Shown in pieces: positions 1-8,551 of a stretch of 64,000 nt of DNA. Under the pieces are notes generated by a model, which saw only the letters and a program-made list of their open reading frames with translations, was not told where the DNA came from and did not search any database. This DNA comes from Paenalkalicoccus suaedae. GTDB lineage: Bacteria; Bacillota; Bacilli; Bacillales; Salisediminibacteriaceae. A program made the position numbers and the translations under genes. Each line of letters opens with the position of its first letter. The first letter of the stretch is position 1. Location of the stretch: contig NZ_CP041372.2 in NCBI RefSeq assembly GCF_006965545.2, positions 2,976,001-3,040,000 on the forward strand, in the 5' to 3' direction.

Positions 1-117
1 ACTTTAATGCAACATTAGTGAGATTTAATTGCTGCTTAGACGTAGTTAACCTAATTTACCTGCTTCGTTTTGTTTCAAGAAATCTACTATTTAATAAAAG
101 GTCTGTTCTATAAAACC

Positions 118-268
118 AACCTCCCGGTTCCCCGAAGCGTTTGGTGGCGACTCAGGCAGGAGCACTTAGCGTTTCCGAGAATCCTTTCAGCCGACATACG
201 GAGGCTGAAATAGTCGAGGTAGCCCTGCCGAACGCGTCCGCCAAAAAGCGCAGGGGAACCGGGAGGTT
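118..268 (+). repeat. Structured repeat family A, copy A1
   Basis: A roughly 150-bp imperfect palindrome. The outer stem 118-133 pairs perfectly with 253-268 (16 bp). The central hairpin TTTCAGCC (185-192) pairs with GGCTGAAA (203-210). It keeps the family landmarks in diverged form: an AATCC box just before the central hairpin and ATAGT.GAG just after it. This is the most diverged of the seven A copies in the window. A 14-bp tandem repeat (GGTTTTGCCCTTAA, about two copies) follows at about 265-298. No gene lies in 1-454. Confidence 0.75.
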
Positions 269-454
269 TTGCCCTTAAGGTTTTGCCCTTAAGGTTTTGA
301 TGTTGACCTCCAAAATAAAAACACAAAAAAAACCACCGCATGGCTAGCGATGGCCCCTACAATCAACGCGCACGAAGGCGCATCTATTATTAACGTTCAA
401 CTTCATATGCACGGAAACTATCACCTAAAAAAGCTCCGAGCCAAACCTAGTGGA

Positions 455-1159
455 TTAACGCGTTGCATCAACCCAGCCTTTTTTGATGATAGTTACCATC
501 GCATCTGTGCGATCATTCGCTCCAAGTTTCTTAAGCAAATGACTAATAATTGTACTAATTGTTGATGGTGCTAAAAACATAAGCTCCGCAATTTTGCGAT
601 TATTATGACCATCTAGAATATGTTGCAGTACAAAAATTTCGTTCTTTGTTAAGATCAGCTTTACGTCCTCTACACGCAGTGTAAGCTTTTTAATTGGACG
701 ATCGCGCATCTTGCTTTCATGTAGCTGTTTAACAAGGTCCTTATGCATAGATTGTTCTAAATATACACCGTAACGCGTCAACTGCTCCACGATACGATCC
801 CCTCGTGTCAGTAAAGAATGTAACGATAGTAAGCCGTCTAAGCCTTGGTGTAACAGATTTATTAGTGCAGCTCTCGGTTTACCTACCGTCATAACTAAAA
901 GAGAAGTCCCGTCCTTCTTTTGTTTAAGCATACTCTCAATCCACTCCACCGCTTCAAGTGAGCTGTGTTCAACAAAAAGAAAAATATATCCGGCTTCTTC
1001 ATCTAGTGACTTGCTGCCTCCTTTATCGATCGTCAGGTCGTGCCCTTGCATTCTTTCTGCAAGCCGTTTCTCAGCCTGAGTGGATAAATACTTATCATGA
1101 TCAATAATGAGGATCTTATCGTTCGTAGCTATATTGTTTGCTGTGTCTAGTAATTGCAT
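455..1159 (-). CDS. Orphan LuxR/DegU-type regulator with degenerate receiver domain
   Basis: A 234-residue protein. The ATG at 1159 is chosen because an AGGAGG-type site lies 8-9 nt upstream; an in-frame ATG at 1201 lacks one. The N-terminal about 120 residues start like a response-regulator receiver (ILIIDHDKYLS), but the strand that should carry the phospho-acceptor Asp reads FLFVEHSS, so the Asp is absent. The C-terminal about 65 residues form a LuxR/GerE helix-turn-helix, ending RTDAMVTIIKKGWV, very close to the DegU tail. It follows csrA on the same strand after a 217-nt gap with its own -10 box. It is probably a DNA-binding protein controlled by something other than phosphorylation. Targets are unknown; a motility or exoprotein role is only suggested by the neighbours. 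Confidence 0.8.
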   Translation of the reverse strand: MQLLDTANNIATNDKILIIDHDKYLSTQAEKRLAERMQGHDLTIDKGGSKSLDEEAGYIFLFVEHSSLEAVEWIESMLKQKKDGTSLLVMTVGKPRAALINLLHQGLDGLLSLHSLLTRGDRIVEQLTRYGVYLEQSMHKDLVKQLHESKMRDRPIKKLTLRVEDVKLILTKNEIFVLQHILDGHNNRKIAELMFLAPSTISTIISHLLKKLGANDRTDAMVTIIKKGWVDATR

Positions 1160-1209
1160 GATTAGATTCCTCCTTCCTGTCTCTCTTCTCTTAGAATACA
1201 ACTTAGAAA

Positions 1210-1215
1210 ATTATA
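1210..1215 (-). promoter_or_regulatory. Candidate -10 box of the orphan LuxR gene
   Basis: A perfect TATAAT on the minus strand, about 50 nt upstream of the ATG at 1159. The -35 region is weak, so this is a candidate only. It would let the regulator be expressed apart from csrA. Confidence 0.4.
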
Positions 1216-1376
1216 CGACAAGATTCGATTTTCTAACATGCTTCTTCTTAAAAATAGAAAAACACCATATTATGATTCTAAATTACTATAATTAAGCCAT
1301 TAAAAACCTACATAAGCCTACTTAGTTTCTCATAATCTAGTGCTTTTCTTTCATTATTCACTATTTTTTAGACTAT

Positions 1377-1607
1377 CTAATTTTTTTTCGTCTCATTTGT
1401 AAACTGTTTGAGAAGGTCCAACGACGCATTAGCGGCCTGTTGATTTTCCTCTTGGATGGATAAATAGATCTCTTTTCGATGTATATCCACGTTTCTCGGA
1501 GCATCAATTCCGAGCTTAATTTGATCACCATCAATACCTATCACGGTAATTTCGATATCGTCACCAATTTTAATCGATTCATTTAACTTTCGAGAAAGTA
1601 CAAGCAT
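1377..1607 (-). CDS. csrA: Carbon storage regulator CsrA
   Basis: A 76-residue RNA-binding protein of the CsrA/RsmA family, beginning [20 protein letters not shown] as usual. CsrA homodimers bind GGA-containing RNA hairpins; in Bacillus it represses translation of hag (flagellin) and is antagonised by FliW. The start is preceded by AAGGGGG, and the fliW stop codon is 1 nt upstream of the ATG, so the two are translationally coupled. hag is the usual next gene in B. subtilis; here the next gene is an orphan LuxR regulator and no hag is in the window. Confidence 0.97.
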   Translation of the reverse strand: MLVLSRKLNESIKIGDDIEITVIGIDGDQIKLGIDAPRNVDIHRKEIYLSIQEENQQAANASLDLLKQFTNETKKN

Positions 1608-1608
1608 C

Positions 1609-2046
1609 CTACTTTTCCCCCTTCACAGGAGTTGGAAGCTCGTGCTTCGTTGTATAAGCTGGATTGGCGATTTGACGAGCCGTTCTATTGACGTGATTCA
1701 CAATGATCGGTCCGCGTAAATTAGCTGTTGAGTCTGCCCAAGAATCCTTTAGTGTAAGCATGACAAACAGCGTGACATCCTCATCTTTCTCGATCTCTAA
1801 TGACTCAATCGTTTGATCAGATAGCTCGACCGAATAGTCCGGGAAGAAAGTAAACGGATTCATGACAATAAATGCTAATTCAACCGTCTTTGTAGATTGT
1901 AGGATAAAAAATGGGCTAGTAGCTTCTCCAAATGGTAAGAGTACAAACGTTGTTTCTGTCTCAAAGCTTGGAAGGCCTTGTTTAAACGTCACGACGTCCT
2001 GTTCGTTTACATCGATCTCACCAGTATATTTTGTGTGTACTAACAT
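1609..2046 (-). CDS. fliW: Flagellar assembly factor FliW
   Basis: A 145-residue protein of normal FliW length. FliW binds flagellin or CsrA and so links flagellin level to hag translation. The ATG at 2046 has GAGGAG upstream; an in-frame upstream ATG at 2088 has no ribosome binding site and would add a 14-residue extension. It lies between the DUF6470 gene and csrA, the standard order of the motility operon. Confidence 0.95.
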   Translation of the reverse strand: MLVHTKYTGEIDVNEQDVVTFKQGLPSFETETTFVLLPFGEATSPFFILQSTKTVELAFIVMNPFTFFPDYSVELSDQTIESLEIEKDEDVTLFVMLTLKDSWADSTANLRGPIIVNHVNRTARQIANPAYTTKHELPTPVKGEK

Positions 2047-2125
2047 CTTACTCACTCCTCTGTATATAATTGTACCACTTTTTAACACACGAAAACAGGG
2101 CTACCTGTAAAATATAGGCAACCCC

Positions 2126-2710
2126 CTATAGTATTTGATTCACTGCGCTTCCTAAAACTACCGAAAAGGCAATGCTCTCCTTTTGTTGAAGGTACACCTG
2201 ACTCTCCCAGCGTGGGATCGAAATCTCGGGCATATTGCGTCTAAACGAGATAGATGGATCTGGCCAGTCGCTCCTAACCGTAAGCTCCGACGGCGTGTGG
2301 TTGATCCGCACACGGTCCATGCCACGTGGAACTGCTCCGTACCCAAACTGGAACGTATCGCGCTCCCCTTTATCGCGAGCAATCGCGGGAATCGCATTCG
2401 TGCCATTCTCTATTTTTTTTAACATCTCGCCGTGCTGCGTCGTTTCTGCTATGTAGGATAACGCCTGTTGCTTCGCACGGGAGATAAATTGATCCGCAGA
2501 CTGTAGCGGTGGAATAAGCCCTGCATCCGCAAACGCCTGCGACTGGTCAATCGTGATGGAAGAGAATGTCGTCGATAGCGAAAGATTCCCGCTTAGCTCC
2601 TGGCTAATCGACATATCAGCCGGGCGCTGTTTAATGGAGAGCGTCGGAGTGTGTGAGCTTATTCCTGTCTTAGCCTGCTGCTGCGTAATCTGAAGCTTCG
2701 CTAGCTGCAT
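2126..2710 (-). CDS. DUF6470 family protein (YviE-like)
   Basis: A 194-residue protein in the yviE position between flgL and fliW. It is rich in Gln and Ile, starts MQLAKLQITQQQA, and has no signal peptide or membrane segment. The ATG at 2710 sits 8-9 nt after a GGGAGGG site; the in-frame TTG at 2716 is too close to that site. The family is conserved in Bacillus late flagellar operons but its function is not established. Confidence 0.85.
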   Translation of the reverse strand: MQLAKLQITQQQAKTGISSHTPTLSIKQRPADMSISQELSGNLSLSTTFSSITIDQSQAFADAGLIPPLQSADQFISRAKQQALSYIAETTQHGEMLKKIENGTNAIPAIARDKGERDTFQFGYGAVPRGMDRVRINHTPSELTVRSDWPDPSISFRRNMPEISIPRWESQVYLQQKESIAFSVVLGSAVNQIL

Positions 2711-2732
2711 CGACAAATCCCTCCCTTCTTAA

Positions 2733-3971
2733 TTAACGTAAAAAGTCGAGTAAGGAAGGCTGGATAATCCGACCCGTCGCTGATAACGCCGCACGATGCA
2801 CGTTCTCCTGCGCAAGCAAGTCCGTAATGACCTTCTCAATGTCCGCATCCTCGTTATCGGACATGATACGCTTCGCAATAACCTCCTGCTCACGCACGCG
2901 TGTATCAATCATCTCGACGCGATTCGTCCGAGCACCAAGCTCTGCACGTTCATTTACCGTATTATTAATGTGATGATCGACTACATCAATCATCTCCGTT
3001 AGCTCCTGTGCCGTGACATTCGGATCCTGCAACGCCTTCTCAAGCGCAATCAAATCCCCAAACATCTCGTTCGTAAACACGTTCTGCGGCGTCACGTTTA
3101 CATCCACATTCACGCCTTTAAGTAGCTCAAACTGCACGTTTTGCGTGTTGGTCGAAACCGCGCTCTTATTGCCAATCACAACCTGACGCTCCTGGACATT
3201 TGTGACATCCAAGGTTGGGTCGCCATTCACATCAAGTACAGGTTCTCCAGCTGCATTTACCGCAGGCTTGGAATGTGTGATAGACGCTACATCTGTGCCG
3301 TCCAATATAAAGGTTAACACTTCACCAGTTTTACCTGGGGTTGTGTTTTGGAATGTAACAACATTTCCTTCACGAGATAACGGTTCGTAGGAGCCACCTT
3401 TGAAGGTGACGTTTTGTTCGAAATCAGTACGGAAGTCATTCAACAGATCTTGATCTACCCCATCAAAGTCTCCAGCAAAATTATCCCCAAGCTCTTCTAC
3501 AAATGCCCCAATTCCTAGGTCAAGCTCCCCTGCCGTAATCGGCTGGTTCGTAGTGTTTGTTCCGTTAAAGATATATTTATTATTAACACGTTGGTTTCCT
3601 AAAGACTCAAGCTGATCAATGAGCTGACGTACTTCCTTCGAAATATTGTCACGCTGCGTTGCTTCATACGTATCGTTGGAAGCCTGAATCGTCAGCTCAC
3701 GCACTCGCTGAAGGGCAGACGTTGTTTGTCCTAAAGAGGCATCAGAAGACTCCATCCAGTTATATGTCTCCGATAAGTTACGCTTAAACTGCTCCGTCTC
3801 CGCAACCTGTGTGCGGTAGCGCATGCCGTTCATGGCAATAACCGGATCCTGGGACGCACGCGTAATCTTCTTACCTGTCGCCAGCTGGTCGTTATATTTA
3901 ATTAGGTTTTGATAGCTATTGTTTAAGTGGCGCAAGGAGTTTGCGGCCATCATCGATTGCGTTACTCTCAT
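2733..3971 (-). CDS. flgL: Flagellar hook-associated protein 3 (FlgL), enlarged
   Basis: FlgL is the hook-filament junction protein. The N-terminal about 140 residues (MRVTQSMMAANSLRHLNNSY) and C-terminal about 100 residues are the conserved flagellin-like coiled-coil D0/D1 regions. At 412 residues it is about 110 longer than B. subtilis FlgL (298). The extra length lies in the middle, about residues 150-300, which is acidic and Asn/Thr/Val-rich. This matches the surface-exposed variable domain of flagellin-like proteins. The start has AAAGGAG upstream. It directly follows flgK (12-nt gap). Confidence 0.95.
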   Translation of the reverse strand: MRVTQSMMAANSLRHLNNSYQNLIKYNDQLATGKKITRASQDPVIAMNGMRYRTQVAETEQFKRNLSETYNWMESSDASLGQTTSALQRVRELTIQASNDTYEATQRDNISKEVRQLIDQLESLGNQRVNNKYIFNGTNTTNQPITAGELDLGIGAFVEELGDNFAGDFDGVDQDLLNDFRTDFEQNVTFKGGSYEPLSREGNVVTFQNTTPGKTGEVLTFILDGTDVASITHSKPAVNAAGEPVLDVNGDPTLDVTNVQERQVVIGNKSAVSTNTQNVQFELLKGVNVDVNVTPQNVFTNEMFGDLIALEKALQDPNVTAQELTEMIDVVDHHINNTVNERAELGARTNRVEMIDTRVREQEVIAKRIMSDNEDADIEKVITDLLAQENVHRAALSATGRIIQPSLLDFLR

Positions 3972-3983
3972 CGTCTTACTCCT

Positions 3984-5612
3984 TTATCGGCCAACGACGC
4001 CCATACCGTTTATAATACGGTCGAGCATTTCATCAATTGCCGTCAAATTACGTGCTGACGCGTTATACGCGTGCTGAAATTGGATCATTAAAGACATCTC
4101 TTCATCTAACGAAACGGAGCTTACTGCCTTACGATTCTGATCAACCGAATCACGCAGAAGTCCTGTATTATTTTCTAAACGACGAGCCTCACGCGTATCA
4201 ACCGCCATCTCACCGATCACAGATTGATAGAAGCTTTGAACGTTTGTCGTGTTGCCGCCGAAGTCTAATGTGCGATCCTTTACGCCAGATAACAGAAGGG
4301 CACCTGATCCGTCGCCTGCGAATGCTTGACCAGTTGGTCCAGCCGCTGCGATATTATCGCGACTATTACGAATGGCCTGTGAAATGTTAAAGTCCTTTGT
4401 AATACCAGCAAAGTACCCACCACTATTGTTAAGTGTTGTATCAAACGAGAAGAAATCAATTCCAACCTTTGTATTATTGTTGTTAATTTCTGAAAGTGAC
4501 CAGTTATCTGAGTGAACATTATTAAACTCTGTGATGAACGCGCTAAACATCACGTCAAGTTCTTTTAGCATATCAGAGAAGATACCAGCTTCTACAAAAT
4601 CAGCTGTAGCGTCTCCTGGATTCGCAATATACCCAAACGACTCAATCGTTCCTTGGTACTTTCCTCTTGAAGAAAAGTCTGTAAAATCTACTGTTACGTT
4701 TGCCGTTGCGTCTGCTGGGTCTGTGATTTGAATTGACCGAACAGCGTCTTTCCCTGTAACACTACTCGTTGCTGTGTTCGAACTAATCACGTACGCCTTA
4801 TTTTCACTTGAATCAATTAAACGAATTGGGTCTCCGCTACCATCTACCATGCGCTTACCTTGTGCATCAAGTAGATAAATATCGTATTTTCCTGCAGCTG
4901 AAGCTTTTGCCATCCCGCCAGACTCGACTGGCTCAATGCCGATGTTGATATAGCCAGATAGCTCGTCTACTAATAGATCACGCTGGTCGTATAAGTCGTT
5001 TGGTAAATAGCCGTGTGGCTCTACGGATGCGATTTGTAAGTTCAACGAATTGATTTGGCGTAAGATGGAGTTCATGCTGTCCTCTTGCACCTTAATTTGA
5101 GACTGATAGTCTCGCTGAATCGCTTCAATCGCCTCGTACGAAGCACGAGCTGTCTCTGCTAATGCAATCCCACTTTGACGCACAACGGAGCGAGCTCCGT
5201 CATCTTCTGGGTTAACGGATAGATCCTGAAGCGAACCCCAGAACTGATCCATCGATTTAGCGATATTACTTTCAGAAGGCTCGTTTAAGATGTCCTCCAT
5301 CTTTTCTAACGCATCAAGGCGCGCACCCCAGTAGCCGTTCTTATGATTTTCTTCACGAAACTGAAGGTCTAAAAACGCCTCACGCACACGCTCAATCTCT
5401 CCAGCGCGGACACCTGTCCCTAGCTGCCCTGGAATTCCTGGTTTGTTGAAGGCTGGATTTGGAAAGGCCTCTGTCTGCGTCATGTTCACGCGTTGACGCG
5501 AATAGCCCGGTGTGTTGGCGTTTGCGATGTTATGCCCGACGGTCTGTAGCGCTACCTGATTGGTAAATAGCGCGCGACGCATCGTCTCTAAGCCACTAAA
5601 TGTTGAAAGCAT
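3984..5612 (-). CDS. flgK: Flagellar hook-associated protein 1 (FlgK)
   Basis: A 542-residue first hook-filament junction protein. It has the N-terminal flagellar rod/hook motif (NIANANTPGYSRQRV, about residues 30-45) and a C-terminal FlgK helix ending LDRIINGMGVVGR. The N- and C-terminal helices form the D0/D1 coiled coil, and the middle is the variable region. The start ATG at 5612 follows AGGGGGAA. It lies in the operon between the chaperone gene flgN and flgL, the order in which the products are exported and capped. Confidence 0.97.
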   Translation of the reverse strand: MLSTFSGLETMRRALFTNQVALQTVGHNIANANTPGYSRQRVNMTQTEAFPNPAFNKPGIPGQLGTGVRAGEIERVREAFLDLQFREENHKNGYWGARLDALEKMEDILNEPSESNIAKSMDQFWGSLQDLSVNPEDDGARSVVRQSGIALAETARASYEAIEAIQRDYQSQIKVQEDSMNSILRQINSLNLQIASVEPHGYLPNDLYDQRDLLVDELSGYINIGIEPVESGGMAKASAAGKYDIYLLDAQGKRMVDGSGDPIRLIDSSENKAYVISSNTATSSVTGKDAVRSIQITDPADATANVTVDFTDFSSRGKYQGTIESFGYIANPGDATADFVEAGIFSDMLKELDVMFSAFITEFNNVHSDNWSLSEINNNNTKVGIDFFSFDTTLNNSGGYFAGITKDFNISQAIRNSRDNIAAAGPTGQAFAGDGSGALLLSGVKDRTLDFGGNTTNVQSFYQSVIGEMAVDTREARRLENNTGLLRDSVDQNRKAVSSVSLDEEMSLMIQFQHAYNASARNLTAIDEMLDRIINGMGVVGR

Positions 5613-5663
5613 GCGTGTATTCCCCCTATTAAATGACGCAAGCGCGCCGTATGAATTCGTGTC

Positions 5664-6158
5664 TTACGCCTTCGAGTCAAACAATGAGCGACCTGTCTCC
5701 GGTCCATCATCATCGCCTGCCTGTCCGTTTGAATAGTCGTTAAATTGATTTTGTGGCTGGAACGTATCGAGCGATAAATTAACAAACTTGAGCGAGTCCT
5801 CGAGTAGCGAGCGATTCACTTCATTTTGCTCCTTTAGCGTCGTAATCTCCACTACCAATTGCTCCTGCAAGCGATTGAGCTTTTTTTGCGTTTCGTCTGA
5901 AAACGTTGGGATAATGGTCTGCATTGTGACGTCATCCGCAATAATACCGCGTTCGTTGAGCCAGTTTGAGACGAGCTGTTGCCGCGTGTTTTCAAGCTTA
6001 CGTAGCTGATGAATAAGCGGTGTCTCTTTCTTGATCAGCTCATCAAGCGCTTTAATGTCTCCATTTTTAATGATCTGCGCCTTCTCTGCCGCCTGCTCAT
6101 TCAGTCGCTGGTGTACGACCACAAACGCTTGGAATACCGTTACAAATTGTTGCTCCAT
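5664..6158 (-). CDS. flgN: Flagellar export chaperone FlgN (YvyG-like)
   Basis: A 164-residue, largely helical and charged protein in the flgN/yvyG position. FlgN-type chaperones bind FlgK and FlgL before export. The ATG at 6158 is preceded by GAGAGGTGG; an in-frame GTG 9 nt upstream lies inside that site. The C-terminus (about residues 135-164) is acidic and disordered. Identification rests on position, size and helical character. Confidence 0.85.
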   Translation of the reverse strand: MEQQFVTVFQAFVVVHQRLNEQAAEKAQIIKNGDIKALDELIKKETPLIHQLRKLENTRQQLVSNWLNERGIIADDVTMQTIIPTFSDETQKKLNRLQEQLVVEITTLKEQNEVNRSLLEDSLKFVNLSLDTFQPQNQFNDYSNGQAGDDDGPETGRSLFDSKA

Positions 6159-6194
6159 ACAGTCCACCTCTCTCCCATTAAGCTCTTTTGCCTA

Positions 6195-6452
6195 TTAGTT
6201 ATTCCAAAAATCGTATAGCTTGTTTGCTACGGTTTGATGATTGACCTTATACGTGCCGTTTTGCACTTGGTCTTTCAGTTCCTCTACTCGCTTCGAACGT
6301 GCAGCGAGCACCTCCTGTGACTTGGCCATTTCTTTGGCTTCGCTAGAGATTTCAAGTTTGTCTGCTTTTTGTGATTTTACTCCGTCCGTTCGCTCTTGTG
6401 CCTCTTGCAACTTACGATACGCTTGAACGGAATGCATTGGATTAATTTTCAT
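6195..6452 (-). CDS. flgM: Anti-sigma-D factor FlgM
   Basis: An 85-residue anti-sigma factor that holds SigD inactive until the hook-basal body is complete. It begins MKINPMHSVQAYRKLQEA; the C-terminal helices (VEELKDQVQNGTYKVNHQTV) are the sigma-binding region. The ATG at 6452 has a strong AAAGGAGGTG 8 nt upstream, so the longer in-frame start at 6476 is rejected. It is first gene of the flgM-flgN-flgK-flgL-DUF6470-fliW-csrA operon, with a SigD-like promoter about 80 nt upstream. Confidence 0.95.
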   Translation of the reverse strand: MKINPMHSVQAYRKLQEAQERTDGVKSQKADKLEISSEAKEMAKSQEVLAARSKRVEELKDQVQNGTYKVNHQTVANKLYDFWNN

Positions 6453-6529
6453 GATTTCTGCACCTCCTTTGTTCATACGACTGCTACATCCGTGATAGTC
6501 GTTACTCCGCTTCCATGCTTCTAATTCTA

Positions 6530-6556
6530 TTATCGGTTATGGGGGAAAAGATGTTA
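6530..6556 (-). promoter_or_regulatory. SigD-type promoter of the flgM operon
   Basis: On the minus strand, TAAC (6556-6553), a 15-nt spacer, then ACCGATAA (6537-6530). This fits the B. subtilis SigD consensus TAAA-N15-GCCGATAT with two mismatches in the core boxes plus the last base. It would place flgM under SigD autoregulation, as in B. subtilis. Confidence 0.75.
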
Positions 6557-6630
6557 AGGACTAATTGTATTTCTTTTGTATTCTAGCTTGAAGAGCTAAA
6601 GTGACTAAGTTCTAACTAGTTTAAATCCGC

Positions 6631-6785
6631 TCTCCGAGCTGTCAGCCCTCCGGACACTCTACGACATCCATAGGGTCAGTTCTTAAGCCTACTCGTCAGG
6701 CAAAGTACGCCTTCCTGCGTGGTCTTAAGCCCTGCCTATTCCTATGGATTGTCTCCGAATGTCCTTCGGGTCTGCCAGCTCTGCG
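6631..6785 (+). repeat. Structured repeat family B, copy B1
   Basis: An about 155-bp imperfect palindrome lying between flgM and yvyF. The outer arms GAGCTGTCAG and CTGCCAGCTC pair. The next stem pairs ATCCATAGG (left) with CCTATGGAT (right), then CTTAAG with CTTAAG. The inner hairpin is shorter than in the other copies. It is preceded by the AACTAGTTTAAAT leader shared by other B copies. No gene is present in 6477-7506; the stretch is filled by B1 and B2. Confidence 0.75.
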
Positions 6786-7077
6786 TTTGATTTAAAAAGG
6801 GCATAAGAATGGCTTGTACTATTAGAGAGAATTTTTGGTTTGAGGGCATGTGATTAAATTAAATTGGTTAGTGCTTAAATGGTGGGTCGTGGTGCTAAAA
6901 AGAGAGCGAGTTGTGCGAATTTGTAAATGAATTAGGTGATGCATGTACATCTGAGGTGTACTGTCTTTATATAGAATACAGTTATCATTATATTTAACCA
7001 ATCAAAATGCTTAAGTGCCAGCATGTCTGTTCAGTGATAGTAACTTCTGTGGCTAACATGACCATATATAAGAATAA

Positions 7078-7119
7078 AAGCCCGCCCTTCTTTTCTAAAG
7101 AAGTAGGCGAGCTTTTATT
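7078..7119. terminator. Hairpin between repeats B1 and B2
   Basis: AAAGCCCGCC (7078-7087) and GGCGAGCTTTTA (7107-7118) form an imperfect stem around CTTCTTTTCTAAAGAAG, followed on the plus strand by TTTTATTA. It looks like a terminator, possibly stopping minus-strand transcription from yvyF. No coding region ends immediately beside it. Confidence 0.4.
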
Positions 7120-7211
7120 ACTTATGCATTTCTTTAAGTTAAGTAAGTTTAGTTTTTGACCTTGCACTTGATCTTACCTAAGCATTTGCTTTTGTATTCT
7201 CTTGAGAAGCT

Positions 7212-7380
7212 CAAGAGGAGGCAGACTCGGAGAATTCTCGGAGACAATTAGCAGGACAAGGCTGGAGCTAAGACCACGCAGAAAGGCGTTTAGGAAAAGA
7301 CGGTAGTCGACTCCTACCTGACGAGTAGGCTTAGATTCAGACAATGCTAATGTCGTAGGGCGTTCATAGAGCTGACTCCA
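7212..7380 (-). repeat. Structured repeat family B, copy B2 (reverse)
   Basis: A reverse-oriented B copy. In B orientation the second stem is ATTAGCA with TGCTAAT, where B1/B4/B5 have ATCCATAGG with CCTATGGAT: both arms changed together. The next stem is CTAAG with CTTAG, and the inner hairpin is GGTAG with CTACC. It retains GTCGACT and CCTAAACGCC boxes. A C-type flank (GTTGGCACTTTA) lies at about 7417-7480. Confidence 0.75.
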
Positions 7381-7506
7381 CTTACCCTAAATTGGTAAAT
7401 AAACCGAACGAAACTAGTTGGCACTTTATCAACTAAAGCTCGCTAGAGCTGTCCTAATTAATTAGCTAGTTGGTACTTTAAATCAAAGCTCATCATGCAG
7501 ACTTCG

Positions 7507-7956
7507 CTACTTCTTCTTTTTATTAACCGCTCCATCCAACGCCTGATACGTACGATAACGCTCGCGTTCCTCTGCTTTTTCTGACTCTGATAATCGATTG
7601 CGGAATGCTTTCTCTTTTTCTCCGCTGGCAAGACCATCCGTAATGTTGCCTTTACACTTCGAGCAAAGACGCCCCTCGCTAATTCCAGAGCCGCATGACT
7701 CACACGGATACGTTAAGTTAGGAAAGCTCGACGTCTGCAAACGTCCCTCACGAACAAATTGATAAAGGAGATCTTCTTCCACATCCGTCGCATGGTGAAT
7801 TTCCTCAACCGTTGCCCGACGATTCTCACGCTTCCGAATAAATGCGTACGCTCGCTGAAATTTTTCTTCTACATCACGATGACAGTGATCACACACGCTA
7901 CGAAACGCCTTTACAAAAAGCCGGTCGCAAACTGGACAATTCATCAGTTCAGCCAT
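7507..7956 (-). CDS. yvyF: YvyF-like flagellar operon protein (TIGR03826-type), zinc ribbons
   Basis: A 149-residue protein with three CxxC-type knuckles: CPVC/CDHC near residues 8-22 and CESC/CSKC near 85-100. The middle contains a MerR-like helix-turn-helix-like stretch (ATVEEIHHATDVEEDLLYQF). The C-terminus is Lys-rich. It has the yvyF position, between comFC and flgM, although two B repeats separate it from flgM. The start has TAGGGGGT upstream. The function is not established; a regulatory role in motility is usually assumed for the family. Confidence 0.85.
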   Translation of the reverse strand: MAELMNCPVCDRLFVKAFRSVCDHCHRDVEEKFQRAYAFIRKRENRRATVEEIHHATDVEEDLLYQFVREGRLQTSSFPNLTYPCESCGSGISEGRLCSKCKGNITDGLASGEKEKAFRNRLSESEKAEERERYRTYQALDGAVNKKKK

Positions 7957-8220
7957 GACTATTTACCCCCTACAATGTCTATTACCTCTATTATCGACAT
8001 TTTTCACGGGAATGTGAAGACTTTTGACTTATGAATTTTCGATATTTTCCTAATTCCTTTAAGAAAATCATGATACTATCCGATATGAAGAAACTTTTAC
8101 CTAATTTAATAAAGGATTATTACCGTGTGCGCGTAAAATAATGAAAGTTTAAGCGTAACTCCCTCGTGCTAGTTGGGGAATAAAATAGAGAATTTGATTT
8201 TAAATTCATTTTACGTGAAT
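7957..8220. other. Intergenic stretch upstream of yvyF
   Basis: No gene. A SigD-like -10 (GTCGATAA, minus strand, about 7990-7997) lies about 35 nt upstream of yvyF but the matching -35 is poor. The rest shows nothing recognisable until the 20-nt-period array begins at 8221. Confidence 0.4.
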
Positions 8221-8520
8221 GTATGTTCCGCATTTTGGAGTTATGTGCCTTAAATGAATTTTATGTTCCTAATTGCAAATTTATGTGCCTCGTTACCAAG
8301 TTATGGACTTCATGCTTTAATCCAATCTAGTTATGTGCCACATTTTAAAGTTATGTTCCTTATATGGATTTTATGTGCCTTATCCAGAAGTTATGTTCCC
8401 CATTGCAAAGTTATGTTCCTTGCTCCAAAGTTATGGACTTCTAGCTGTTTCTCGAGCTAGTTATGTTCCTCGCCCCCAAGTTATGGACTTGCCCTAGTAA
8501 TTCTATCTAGTTATGTGCCC
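8221..8520 (+). repeat. Phased 20-nt array D1 (TTATGTTCC/TTATGTGCC/TTATGGACTT)
   Basis: Fourteen short motif copies. TTATG starts at 8241, 8261, 8281, 8301, 8331, 8351, 8371, 8391, 8411, 8431, 8461, 8481 and 8511, with a diverged first copy near 8221. Spacing is exactly 20 nt, except exactly 30 nt after each TTATGGACTT copy, where the extra spacer ends in CTAG. All copies are thus in a 10-nt register. Between motifs the sequence is unconserved. The array lies downstream of comFC and upstream of yvyF. It is not coding; a 68-codon frame across it is an artefact of the repeat. Confidence 0.85.
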
Positions 8521-8551
8521 CACACCCCTAAAAGCAACTCCTTACCTAAAC

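Noticed and set aside
8254-8460. A 68-codon plus-strand open frame rich in Val-Met-Phe-Leu
   Set aside because: It is the translation of the 20-nt array D1; the period is not a multiple of three and no ribosome site is present.
8221-8520. CRISPR array
   Set aside because: The repeated motif is only about 9-10 nt with a 20-nt period, repeats vary, and no cas genes are in the window.
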